A stretch of DNA of 57,786 bases, from NCBI RefSeq assembly GCF_000308835.1, contig NZ_BAGN01000126.1:1-57786 (forward strand), written 5' to 3'. The translations under genes and the position numbers were made by a program. Shown here piece after piece: positions 39,580-47,382 of this stretch. Position 1 is the stretch's first letter. Every line of letters begins with the position of its first letter. The DNA is from Nocardia vinacea NBRC 16497 (GTDB lineage: Bacteria; Actinomycetota; Actinomycetes; Mycobacteriales; Mycobacteriaceae). Under the pieces are notes generated by a model. That model was not told the DNA's origin, ran no database searches, and saw only the letters and a program-made list of their open reading frames with translations.

Positions 39580-40302
39580 ATGACAAGCGATACGGCGGTT
39601 CCGGTGTTGTGGAGCGGCGATCTGAAGGACACCCTCGACTTCTATCGAGCACTGGGCTACGCGGTGACCCACGAGCAGACCCGGCCATACGCCTACGGCG
39701 CGATCGAGGCCAATGGCTGTGCTGTCCATTTCGCCGCCGCACCGCCGGGCACCGAACTCCCCACCGAACAGGTCGGCTGCCTGATCATGCTCGACGACGT
39801 CGCCGAGCGACACGGCGCATTCACCGCGGCGCTGCGCACCCGCTACGGGAAGGTCCCCGCAAAGGGTTGCCCACGCATCACCCGATTCCGGTCCGGTCAA
39901 AGCCGATTCAGCGTGGTCGACCCCGTGGGCAATACCATCATCTACATCCAGCGCGACGAGCCCGAGGATGTCGATTACGGCGGCTCCCGCGAACTCGACA
40001 GCCTGGCACGGGTTTTGGACAATGTCCGCATCCTGCGCGATTTCAAGAATGACGATGCGACCGCGATCCGGGTGCTCGAGGTCGGTCTCCGTCGCTACGG
40101 CGTGGAAGCCTCGGCCGTCGATAGGGCTCGGGCACTTGCGGCACTGACCGAATTGGCCGTCGCCACCGGCGATTCCGAGCGAGCCGAGAAGGTGCGCGCC
40201 GAACTCAGGGGTATACCACTTTCGGAAGCCGAACGCGCGAGCGTCGCGGCCGAGCTGCGCGCCGCCGCCGATCTCGCGGATTGGCTCTCCGAAACGGATT
40301 GA
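39580..40302 (+). CDS. VOC (bleomycin-resistance-like) protein with helical C-terminal extension
   Basis: A 240-residue protein. Residues 1-125 are one VOC unit (VPVLWSGDLKDTLDFYRALGYAVTHEQ, FSVVDPVGNTIIYIQRDEP). The remaining 115 residues are Ala/Glu/Arg-rich helices (RVLEVGLRRYGVEASAVDRARALAALTELAVATGDSERAEKVRAEL) resembling TPR-like bundles. Bleomycin-binding proteins sequester drugs; the extension is unusual and may mediate dimerisation. It is probably controlled by the divergent PadR protein. Confidence 0.88.
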   Translation: MTSDTAVPVLWSGDLKDTLDFYRALGYAVTHEQTRPYAYGAIEANGCAVHFAAAPPGTELPTEQVGCLIMLDDVAERHGAFTAALRTRYGKVPAKGCPRITRFRSGQSRFSVVDPVGNTIIYIQRDEPEDVDYGGSRELDSLARVLDNVRILRDFKNDDATAIRVLEVGLRRYGVEASAVDRARALAALTELAVATGDSERAEKVRAELRGIPLSEAERASVAAELRAAADLADWLSETD

Positions 40303-40308
40303 GACAGG

Positions 40309-41076
40309 CTATGCGGCGGCGGTCAACACCCGCGGCCCATCCGCGGTGATCGCGACCGTATGTTCGGAGTGTGCGGTCCGCGAGCCATCCGCCGAGCGGA
40401 GCGTCCAACCATCCGGATCCGTGTAGATCTGGTCGGTCGTGCGCGCGAACCAGGGCTCGATCGCAATGGTCAAGCCTGGTCGCAGCGGATATCCGCGACC
40501 GGCGCGTCCCGCATTCGGCACATGCGGATCCTCGTGCATCGTCCGCCCGAGTCCGTGCCCGCCGAATTCGGTATTCACCGGGTAGCCGTTCGCCCGCGCG
40601 ACCGCCGCGATGGCGGCGGAGATATCGCCGATCCGGTTGCCCGGCAACGCAACCGCGATCGCAGCCGCCAGCGCGTCCTCGGTGGCCTTGATCAGCCGTA
40701 GATCCTCCACATCTGCGGCGCCGACGATCATGCTGGTGGCCGAATCGGCGACCCACCCGTCGATGCCCAACGCCAGATCCATACTCAACACATCACCGTC
40801 GCGCAGCGCATAATCGAACGGAAGTCCGTGCAGGACAGCATCGTTCACCGAGAGGCAGACCGTATTGCGGAACGGACCACGCCCGAACGACGGCGCATAG
40901 TCCCAATAGCACGACACCGCGCCGCGCTCCCGAATACGCTGCCGCACATGCTCTTCCAGCTCCAGCAGATTCACCCCGACCCGGGCCAGCGTGCGCAGTT
41001 CCGCCAGGATCTCGGCGACGAAGCGCCCCGCCACCCGCATGCGTTCGATCTCTCCCGGCGACTTCAACTCCACCAT
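40309..41076 (-). CDS. map: Type I methionine aminopeptidase
   Basis: A 255-residue methionine aminopeptidase that removes the initiator Met from nascent proteins. All active-site residues are present: His83 (LHGLP), Asp100 and Asp111 (SMDLALGIDGWVADS), His174 (GHGLG), His181 (MHEDP), Glu207 (IEPW) and Glu238 (SEHT). No N-terminal SH3-binding extension. ATG 41076 was chosen; upstream codons to 41139 run through the palindromic operator. Two GGTAT...ATACC palindromes precede it. It is probably a second, regulated copy, since an essential map normally lies in the ribosomal-protein region. Confidence 0.93.
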   Translation of the reverse strand: MVELKSPGEIERMRVAGRFVAEILAELRTLARVGVNLLELEEHVRQRIRERGAVSCYWDYAPSFGRGPFRNTVCLSVNDAVLHGLPFDYALRDGDVLSMDLALGIDGWVADSATSMIVGAADVEDLRLIKATEDALAAAIAVALPGNRIGDISAAIAAVARANGYPVNTEFGGHGLGRTMHEDPHVPNAGRAGRGYPLRPGLTIAIEPWFARTTDQIYTDPDGWTLRSADGSRTAHSEHTVAITADGPRVLTAAA

Positions 41077-41093
41077 GCCCAAACCTCCACCTC

Positions 41094-41107
41094 GGTATTT
41101 TAATACC
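41094..41107. promoter_or_regulatory. AT-rich palindrome GGTATT-TT-AATACC before map
   Basis: Six-base arms with a TT centre, 18 bases upstream of the map start. Related to the palindrome before the small HTH gene. Confidence 0.7.
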
Positions 41108-41123
41108 AAGCATAGCGGCGACC

Positions 41124-41137
41124 GGTATAAAAATACC
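41124..41137. promoter_or_regulatory. AT-rich palindrome GGTAT-AAAA-ATACC before map
   Basis: A second copy whose centre lies 30 bases (about three helical turns) from the first, between map and the divergent lipoprotein gene. Confidence 0.7.
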
Positions 41138-41168
41138 AATCACCCCGCGTGACCAGGCGATGTGTTAT

Positions 41169-41183
41169 GTTCGCGAACGCGAA
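41169..41183. promoter_or_regulatory. Palindrome GTTCGCGAAC / TTCGCG-AA-CGCGAA before the lipoprotein gene
   Basis: Nested inverted repeats about 90 bases before the lipoprotein start. A candidate operator for a different regulator. Confidence 0.35.
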
Positions 41184-41273
41184 AAAGCATTGGTTTGTTT
41201 GGTTGTTCGCCGCTCCGAGCGGCATGCGTTCCGCCCGATCGACTCCCCGATAGCGAACGTAGAGGAGCAAGCG

Positions 41274-42902
41274 ATGAGCCCCCGCCGCAAGGCACTCGTC
41301 GTCGCCGTCGCGCTGGCCGCGACCCTTGCCATCCCCGCCTGCGGCGGCGATTCGGCGAAGGACGAGAACCAGTCGGGCACCGCCGCAGGCCCCGCACGCA
41401 ATCCCTACCTCGCCGCCGCGACCTATGGGCTCACCCATATCGATCCTGGCCAGTCCGACACCTTCCCGTACCAAACGCCGCAGGGCGAGTTCCATATCGA
41501 CCCGAAGCAGCAGCAGCGCATCACCTCGGGACCGGTCAACATCATGACGCTCGCCGCCACTGATCCGGACCACATGTGGGTCTCCTCCACCCAGGGCGTG
41601 GTCTATGTCCAGGTCGGCAACGGCATGTTCCACGAGATCGCGCGTGCGGACGCACCGGGCGTGACACCGATACCGTCGCAACCGTTGGACCACGTGCTCG
41701 ACCAGAACTTCACCGACCCGGGTCAGGTGGAGGCCGCCGTGCACAACGACTGGGGCGTCGATTGGACGCGCATCGCCAATGGCGTCTACAGCCTGGCGGA
41801 CAAGGACAATCGGGTCTACTACGTCACGCAGAACGCGCAGATCGTCGTGTTCGGCTTGACGAATGCGAACAATCCAGAAGCGGGCGTACGGGTTCTGCGC
41901 ACCCTCGACTTCAAACCCTGGCTCGGCAGCGGCCCCGGCCTCGGCGGTCAACCCGAGTCCATCGTCGGTCTGAATATGACCTATGACGGCAAATTGGCCG
42001 TGCTCAGCACCCGTGGGCTGTCGATCATCGACCGCAGCCTGCAGGGCGAACCGCAGCAGGTCCATTTCGGCGCCGACGAGGTGGTCTCCAATGCGATGGC
42101 CGTGGATGACAAGGGCGGGATCTACGCCGCATCGGACAAGATCATGCGCAAGGTCGTCTGGACCGGATCCAAACTCTCTACCGCCGCCGACGACGGCGCT
42201 TGGGCATCACCCTACGATTTCGGACAGCAGCCGCCCGCGGTGAAGTTCGGCATCGGCACCGGATCGACACCCACGCTGATGGGATACGGCAAGGACGACC
42301 GGCTCGTGGTGCTCACCGACGGCGCCGACCGGATGAAACTGGTCGCATTCTGGCGCGACGCCATCCCCGACGGGTTCCAACCGAGGCCGGGCACCAAATC
42401 CAATCGGATCGCCGACCAGATCCAGGTGACGGCCGGCCTGACTCCGCAGCCCGAATTCATCCAGAGCGAGCAGTCGGTCGTCGTGGACGGCTACGGCGCA
42501 TTCGTGGTCAACAATGCCCGGCCGCAGGGTGCACCCGACCGGCTCGTCGATGTGCTCGCGGGCGGTCCGGTTTTCGCGCCGCCGTCGGGTATCGAGCGGT
42601 TCCAATGGGATCCGGTCAACCACAGCTGGTCATCGGTGTGGTCGCGCGCCGATGTCGTCTCTACCAGCATGGTGCCCACCGAGAGCAGCAAATCCGGCGT
42701 GGTTTTCGTCAACGGCTACACCAAGACCAACGGATGGGAGGTGACCGGCCTGGACTGGAAGTCCGGAACGACGGTGCACCGCACCATCTTCGGGCAGAGC
42801 AATCTCGGTAACGGTGCCTACGCGCTGGTCCAGTTCTTTCCGAATGGGGATCTGCTGTTCAACAGTATCGGCGGACCGTTCCGGGTGAAGTACGACGGTT
42901 GA
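41274..42902 (+). CDS. Beta-propeller lipoprotein
   Basis: A 542-residue exported lipoprotein: basic RRKAL, hydrophobic VVAVALAATLAIPAC (lipobox-like IPAC) then GGDSAKDENQ. The mature part has repeated blade-like segments (MWVSSTQGVVYVQVG, NRVYYVTQNAQIVVFGL, DGKLAVLSTRGLSIID, KGGIYAASDKIMRKVVW, DLLFNSIGGPFRVKYDG), consistent with a YncE/SMP-30-like propeller. Strong Shine-Dalgarno (GAGGAG) before ATG 41274. The function is unknown; it shares a control region with map. Confidence 0.88.
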   Translation: MSPRRKALVVAVALAATLAIPACGGDSAKDENQSGTAAGPARNPYLAAATYGLTHIDPGQSDTFPYQTPQGEFHIDPKQQQRITSGPVNIMTLAATDPDHMWVSSTQGVVYVQVGNGMFHEIARADAPGVTPIPSQPLDHVLDQNFTDPGQVEAAVHNDWGVDWTRIANGVYSLADKDNRVYYVTQNAQIVVFGLTNANNPEAGVRVLRTLDFKPWLGSGPGLGGQPESIVGLNMTYDGKLAVLSTRGLSIIDRSLQGEPQQVHFGADEVVSNAMAVDDKGGIYAASDKIMRKVVWTGSKLSTAADDGAWASPYDFGQQPPAVKFGIGTGSTPTLMGYGKDDRLVVLTDGADRMKLVAFWRDAIPDGFQPRPGTKSNRIADQIQVTAGLTPQPEFIQSEQSVVVDGYGAFVVNNARPQGAPDRLVDVLAGGPVFAPPSGIERFQWDPVNHSWSSVWSRADVVSTSMVPTESSKSGVVFVNGYTKTNGWEVTGLDWKSGTTVHRTIFGQSNLGNGAYALVQFFPNGDLLFNSIGGPFRVKYDG

Positions 42903-42907
42903 GCTTG

Positions 42908-42923
42908 CGGTATTTAAATACCG
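42908..42923. promoter_or_regulatory. Perfect palindrome CGGTATTTAAATACCG before the HTH gene
   Basis: A perfect 16-base palindrome 17 bases upstream of the HTH gene and just past the lipoprotein stop. The outer GGTAT/ATACC match both sites before map. Confidence 0.75.
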
Positions 42924-42939
42924 TCCATAGTGTGGACGC

Positions 42940-43203
42940 ATGGTCCGACTTCCGCTGACTCCCGCACAGGTCGAGGCCGGTCGCCGTCTCGGAGCCCGGC
43001 TGCGGGCCGCACGCGCCGACCGCGACCCGGCTCGGATCGCCCAGGCCGCCGGAATTTCACCGGAGACGCTGCGCAAGATCGAGACCGGACGGCTGCCGAC
43101 GCCCGCATTCGGCACGATCGTATCGCTGGCGGCGGCCCTGGAGATTCCGCTGCAGGAACTCGCCGATACCTGGCGCTCGGCGGCGCTCGCGGAATCGGCC
43201 TGA
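42940..43203 (+). CDS. Small XRE-type helix-turn-helix regulator
   Basis: An 87-residue Cro/CI-like protein: EAGRRLGARLRAARADRDPARIAQAAGISPETLRKIETGRLPTPAFGTIVSLAAALEIP. The helix-turn-helix is RIAQAAGISPETLRKIETG. There is no ligand domain. The AT-rich palindrome just upstream and its copies before map make this protein the likely binder, with autoregulation. It ends one base before the opposing PPOX gene. Confidence 0.9.
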   Translation: MVRLPLTPAQVEAGRRLGARLRAARADRDPARIAQAAGISPETLRKIETGRLPTPAFGTIVSLAAALEIPLQELADTWRSAALAESA

Positions 43204-43204
43204 C

Positions 43205-43582
43205 CTACGCCGGTGTAATCGCGATCCCGACGGATCCGTCCGCGCCCTTGAACAGCTTGTGCAGACGGATCAGCACAGTGCCGATGATCCCGTATTTGCG
43301 CGAGACGAGATCGCGCACCCGCTGCGTTCCCGCGGCATCCAGCAACTCGGCCTTGCCCGCGACCTTCTCCTCGTTCTTCGGGCGGCCACGACCGTCGCAT
43401 ATCTGCAGGGTCACCGCCGGATTGCGGCGAATCCGCTTGACCTTCCAGGTCTTCGAATTGGTCCACACCACGATCCGCTCACCGTCCGGAGCCACCCATA
43501 CGGGGGCGCCGACGGGCGTGCCGTCCTTCTTGTAGGTGGTCAGCAGGGCGAAACTGCTCGTGCTCACTTCGTTCCAAGTCAT
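43205..43582 (-). CDS. PPOX-class F420-dependent oxidoreductase (copy 2)
   Basis: A 125-residue paralogue of the protein at 38494-38877: FALLTTYKKDGTPVGAPVWVAPDGERIVVWTNSKTWKVKRIRRNPAVTLQ, then GKAELLDAAGTQRVRDLVSRKYG. ATG 43582. The active role is unknown. It converges on the HTH gene. Confidence 0.92.
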   Translation of the reverse strand: MTWNEVSTSSFALLTTYKKDGTPVGAPVWVAPDGERIVVWTNSKTWKVKRIRRNPAVTLQICDGRGRPKNEEKVAGKAELLDAAGTQRVRDLVSRKYGIIGTVLIRLHKLFKGADGSVGIAITPA

Positions 43583-43653
43583 ACCTGAACGGTAGGTCGG
43601 GGCGACGGCCGCGACATCCGTATGCGGACAGACTCGCGCGTACGCATGACGAC

Positions 43654-43685
43654 GTAATGGGGCGAGCCGACGCCCGCCCCATTAC
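43654..43685 (-). terminator. Hairpin after the epoxide hydrolase gene
   Basis: GTAATGGGGCG (43654-43664) pairs with CGCCCCATTAC (43675-43685): a perfect 11-bp stem and 10-base loop beginning 7 bases past the stop codon. The U tract is weak. Confidence 0.65.
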
Positions 43686-43691
43686 AGCTGA

Positions 43692-44858
43692 TCAGCCGCG
43701 ATAGGTACGGAAGAACGTACGGATATCGTCCACGAGGAGTTGCGGCTGCTCCAGCGCAGCGAAATGACCACCCTCGGCGTACTCGCTGAAGTGCTCGATA
43801 TACCCGTCCGGATTCATCACCCGACGCATCAGTGGATCGGTATTGAATACCGCCCACCCCTGCGGCACACCCGACGGCGCGACCCAGTCCATACCGGAAT
43901 GCGCTGTCTCCCAGAGGAATTGCGCGGCCGAAGCGCCACTGCGAGAGAACCAGTAGATGCTGATATTGGTCAGCAGCAGGTCGCGGTCCACCGCCTCGCC
44001 GGTTGCGCGGGACGGATCGGTCCAGACCTGGAACTTCTCCGCGATCCACGCCAGTTGCGCGATCGGCGAATCGGTCAGCGCGGCGGCAATGGCATTGGGC
44101 TGGGTGGACTGCAGGACCAGGTAGCCCTTCTGCTGGTTCCACCGAGCCCGCGCGGCCTCGATGGCGGCGAGTTCGTCCTCGGTCAAACCGTCGGGCATCG
44201 GCAGCTGCTCGCCCACCAGACCGAGTGAGCCCCGGTCGCTGTTCACATGCGTCGCGATGATCCGCTCCGGATGCGTGGCGGCCAGGCGCCCCGTCACACC
44301 CGCACCGATATCACCGCCCTGAGCGACGAACTTCTCGTAGCCGAGCCGAGCCATGAGTTCGGCGAAAGCCTCGGTGGTACGCGCCAACTCCCATCCGGTC
44401 GATGCGAGCGGCGTGGAGAACCCGAAACCCGGCAGCGACGGTATTACGACATGGAACGCGTCCGCCGGATCCCCACCGTGCGCACGCGGATCGGTCAACG
44501 GCCCGATCAGCTCGAGGAACTCGACGACCGAACTCGGGTACCCGTGCGTGATCAGCAGCGGAACCGCATCCGGCTCGGGCGACCGGACATGGAAGAAATG
44601 GATGATCTGCCCGTCGATCTCGGTCGTGAACTGGTCATACGCATTGAGCTTCGCCTCCTGCGCCCGCCAATCGAACCCGTCCCGCCAATACTCGGCCAGC
44701 TCCCGCAGGTAATCGGGCGCAATGCCACGCCCCCAATCGGATTCCGTGCCGGGCACCGGATGGGGCAACCGCGCGCTCGCGAGCCGCGTGCGCAATTCGT
44801 CGAGCTCGGCCTGCGGAATGTCGATCCGGAAGGGGCGGATGGTCGCTGTGTTCGTCAT
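43692..44858 (-). CDS. Epoxide hydrolase (EHN-type alpha/beta hydrolase)
   Basis: A 388-residue microsomal-type epoxide hydrolase: N-terminal EHN domain ([38 protein letters not shown]), oxyanion motif HGYPSS, nucleophile Asp in [10 protein letters not shown], and C-terminal catalytic His in [13 protein letters not shown]. Lid tyrosines are plausible in the [10 protein letters not shown] region. ATG 44858 follows GAGTGGTTCTC. The 25-base inverted repeat at 44878-44902 sits where a repressor would block the promoter. Confidence 0.94.
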   Translation of the reverse strand: MTNTATIRPFRIDIPQAELDELRTRLASARLPHPVPGTESDWGRGIAPDYLRELAEYWRDGFDWRAQEAKLNAYDQFTTEIDGQIIHFFHVRSPEPDAVPLLITHGYPSSVVEFLELIGPLTDPRAHGGDPADAFHVVIPSLPGFGFSTPLASTGWELARTTEAFAELMARLGYEKFVAQGGDIGAGVTGRLAATHPERIIATHVNSDRGSLGLVGEQLPMPDGLTEDELAAIEAARARWNQQKGYLVLQSTQPNAIAAALTDSPIAQLAWIAEKFQVWTDPSRATGEAVDRDLLLTNISIYWFSRSGASAAQFLWETAHSGMDWVAPSGVPQGWAVFNTDPLMRRVMNPDGYIEHFSEYAEGGHFAALEQPQLLVDDIRTFFRTYRG

Positions 44859-44877
44859 GAGAACCACTCTCGACCCC

Positions 44878-44902
44878 ATTGCGGAAGACTTGCTTCCGCA
44901 AT
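44878..44902. promoter_or_regulatory. Operator-like inverted repeat ATTGCGGAAG-N5-CTTCCGCAAT
   Basis: Perfect ten-base arms, 20 bases before the epoxide hydrolase start. The layout is typical of a TetR-type operator, but no such regulator gene is adjacent. Confidence 0.7.
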
Positions 44903-45302
44903 ATCAAGATTCTTCCGACTTCGTCGAGATTCGCGAGCGCATAGCACCTTGACCTCGGCGATCGACTCACATAATTTGATGCGCATATATAAATATCTAT
45001 CTAGCTACTCGCGACGCATCCGCCTCCGGCGAGGGCCAGCCGGAGGGTGTGCGGTGCACCGCGACCGGTCACACGAACATCGAGATGCACCGCCTGCAGG
45101 CGACCCCGCCCCGCACCGGGCCCCATACCCGGCAACACAGCTATCCACCCGAACATCCGGGCGCATCCAGCCGGGCACGGTGACGACGAGCACCGAACGG
45201 TGGCTACGCACCGCGCGGGACCGCGACGGCGGTGCCTGTCCCTCGGCCGCCAGTACCTCGAACGCGCGCGCTATGCGGCGCAGTATCCGCACCGAGTCGG
45301 CT
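44903..45302. other. Gene-free gap with AT-rich patch and hairpin
   Basis: No convincing gene. An AT-rich run around 44965-45003 (ATATATAAATATC) stands out against the GC-rich background and may hold the epoxide hydrolase promoter. CCTCCGGC/GCCGGAGG (45023-45046) forms an 8-bp hairpin. The remaining bases up to the response regulator stop are GC-rich with only low-quality frames. Confidence 0.4.
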
Positions 45303-45947
45303 TCAATGCCCGTTCGTCGCGCCGAGGACCGCGAGTCGAACCCTGTTGGTGGCACCGGTTTTCGTCATCAGATTGCCGATGTGGGTTTTGACGGTGGTGA
45401 CGCCGAGGTGCAGACGGTCGGCGATCTCCGCGTTCGACAGGCCCGCCGCCACCAGCGCAAGCACTTCGGCTTCACGTTGGGTAAGTCCTTGCGGCACAAC
45501 GCGCTCGGTCGTTGCGCTCTTCTGTGCGGACACCGCTGAATCCACCAATCGCCGCAGCACGCTCTGCGCGAAGGGCGACTCTCCTGCGGCGGCACGGCGG
45601 ATGCCGTCGAGCAGATCGGTGGGCGAAGCGTCCTTGACGAGGAACCCACATGCGCCCGCGGCGAGCGCCGGGTACAGGTGGTCGTCATCGTCGAAGGTGG
45701 TCAGTACAACGACGCGGATCGACGGCCTGGTCGCGAGAATCCGTTCGGTGGCACGGATTCCGTCCATGCCCGGCATGCGCAGATCCATCAGCACGACATC
45801 GGGAGTTGTCCGTTCGGCAAGCCGCACGGCCTCGCCGCCGTTGGCTGCCTGCCCTACCACTTCGAGTTCGGCATCGGTTTCGCAGAGCATGCGCAGGCCC
45901 GCACGGACCAGTTGCTGGTCGTCGACGATCAGCACACGAATGGTCAT
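45303..45947 (-). CDS. NarL/LuxR-family response regulator
   Basis: A 214-residue response regulator: acidic DD at residues 9-10, phospho-acceptor Asp55 (VVLMDLRMP), Lys in FLVKDASPTDLL, and LuxR HTH LTQREAEVLALVAAGLSNAEIADRLHLGVTTVKTHIGNLM. ATG 45947 was chosen, since the frame open to 46073 overlaps the kinase gene. It follows the kinase by 22 bases and is its likely partner. Confidence 0.94.
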   Translation of the reverse strand: MTIRVLIVDDQQLVRAGLRMLCETDAELEVVGQAANGGEAVRLAERTTPDVVLMDLRMPGMDGIRATERILATRPSIRVVVLTTFDDDDHLYPALAAGACGFLVKDASPTDLLDGIRRAAAGESPFAQSVLRRLVDSAVSAQKSATTERVVPQGLTQREAEVLALVAAGLSNAEIADRLHLGVTTVKTHIGNLMTKTGATNRVRLAVLGATNGH

Positions 45948-45969
45948 GGCCGCACGCTTTCCCGGATTA

Positions 45970-47103
45970 TCACGAGGCCACTCGAATCGCCGGCGGCAGG
46001 GACGCGTCGAGCCGCCATCCGGAATCGCCTGGTCCGGCGACGAACTCACCGCCGAGCAGCTCGACCCGCTCACGCAATCCGATCAGCCCGAGGCCATGTC
46101 CGGATCCGGTTGCGGACCGTATTCCGTTATCGCACAACATAAATTCGACGGTCCGATCCTTACGCGCCGTGATGGTCAGCCACGCCGCCGCGCCCGAACC
46201 CGCGTGCTGCACGACATTCGCGACGCCCTCCTGGGCCAATCGCAGCAATGTCAACGCCCGCAACGCGTCTACGTCGGTGACAGCATCCTCGATCTTCACC
46301 TCCACGAAGCAACCCAGCTGCCGCGCTCGTTCCGCCACGGCAGTAACCGCGGCGGGCAGATCCGTCGGTGCGATGAAGGATTCGCCCGCCATCGCCGGAT
46401 CCCGCAGCACCGATACGAGCAACCGCAGATCGGCGAGGGTTTCGGTGCCGCTGGCATGAATGTCGTCGAGTACTTCGCGCACCACTGGCGGCGCATCCGG
46501 CACCGCATGCCGGGCCACCCCGACGCGCAGCACCGTCGATGAGACGTGATGGGCGATCAGATCGTGCAACTCCCTGGCGATGGCGGTCCGCTCCAACGCC
46601 CGCGCGGCCGCGATATCGGCCTCACGCCGCTGCGAGATCTCCCCCGCCTCCCGCCTGGCTCGATCCGCACCCTCACGCGCCGCGCGCAGCAGGTTCCCGA
46701 TCAGCATGGGCGCGCCCGCCATCACGAGCGCCCGGTAGCCGGTCGCGGCGGCCTCCCCCGCCGGGTGCAGCAGGTACGCCCCGCCCAATGCGCCCGCCGC
46801 CACCCACGGCTGCCATCCACGACAGCGCGCCGCGAGTTCGATAAGCGCAATGGCCGCACCCACTTTGGGCACCAGCGGTCCGGTACCGCCGATCTCGAAG
46901 CCGAGCACCAGCAGCCCGGTCACCAGCAGCGATGTAGCGAACGGCCATCTAACGCCGCCCGCGGTCGCGACTACCGCGAGCATGCCGATCACCCAATCCA
47001 CGGGCTCCGGCGCATCCGAGAGCAAAAACAGGCAGCCGACTGCCGCTGCCAACAGCAAACCCATCCGAACCGGCAAGGCGCGCACATCGAGCAGCCAATC
47101 CAT
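45970..47103 (-). CDS. NarL-type sensor histidine kinase (HisKA_3)
   Basis: A kinase of about 377 residues with several N-terminal membrane helices (MGLLLAAAVGCLFLLS, WVIGMLAVVATAGG, LLVTGLLVLGFEIG), the DHp helix ERTAIARELHDLIAHHVSSTVLRVG with the phospho-His, and HATPase end GSGHGLGLIGLRERVELLGGEF. ATG 47103 (MDWLLDVRALPV) was chosen; ATG 47142 and 47190 are possible. It pairs with the adjacent response regulator. A CTCCTCC-T-GGAGGAG palindrome lies at 47171-47185, just upstream. Confidence 0.9.
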   Translation of the reverse strand: MDWLLDVRALPVRMGLLLAAAVGCLFLLSDAPEPVDWVIGMLAVVATAGGVRWPFATSLLVTGLLVLGFEIGGTGPLVPKVGAAIALIELAARCRGWQPWVAAGALGGAYLLHPAGEAAATGYRALVMAGAPMLIGNLLRAAREGADRARREAGEISQRREADIAAARALERTAIARELHDLIAHHVSSTVLRVGVARHAVPDAPPVVREVLDDIHASGTETLADLRLLVSVLRDPAMAGESFIAPTDLPAAVTAVAERARQLGCFVEVKIEDAVTDVDALRALTLLRLAQEGVANVVQHAGSGAAAWLTITARKDRTVEFMLCDNGIRSATGSGHGLGLIGLRERVELLGGEFVAGPGDSGWRLDASLPPAIRVAS

Positions 47104-47382
47104 GCCCCTTGTCACACCTGCCGATTCCGCCACGCAAACCATGATGCCCCGCAGCCACTCGCCGTGACTCCTCCTCCTGGAGGAGAGCATCCTCCCTCAG
47201 GCCAGGTCTGCCGCTGCCATACGAACTGCATTCTGGCTTCGATTCTCGGTCGGCAACCGGTAGGTGACCTCAGGCAACTCCCCGACCGGCTCCATCCCGT
47301 GGTGGATGGCCATCCTCCCGGCGGCCGCATTGTGGGCCTCCGGGCGGATTCGGCTAAGTCCGGTAACAGCGACGGTAGAGCC

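Noticed and set aside
41169..41183. LexA/SOS box before the lipoprotein gene
   Set aside because: GTTCGCGAAC is palindromic but does not match the actinobacterial SOS box TCGAAC-N4-GTTCGA.
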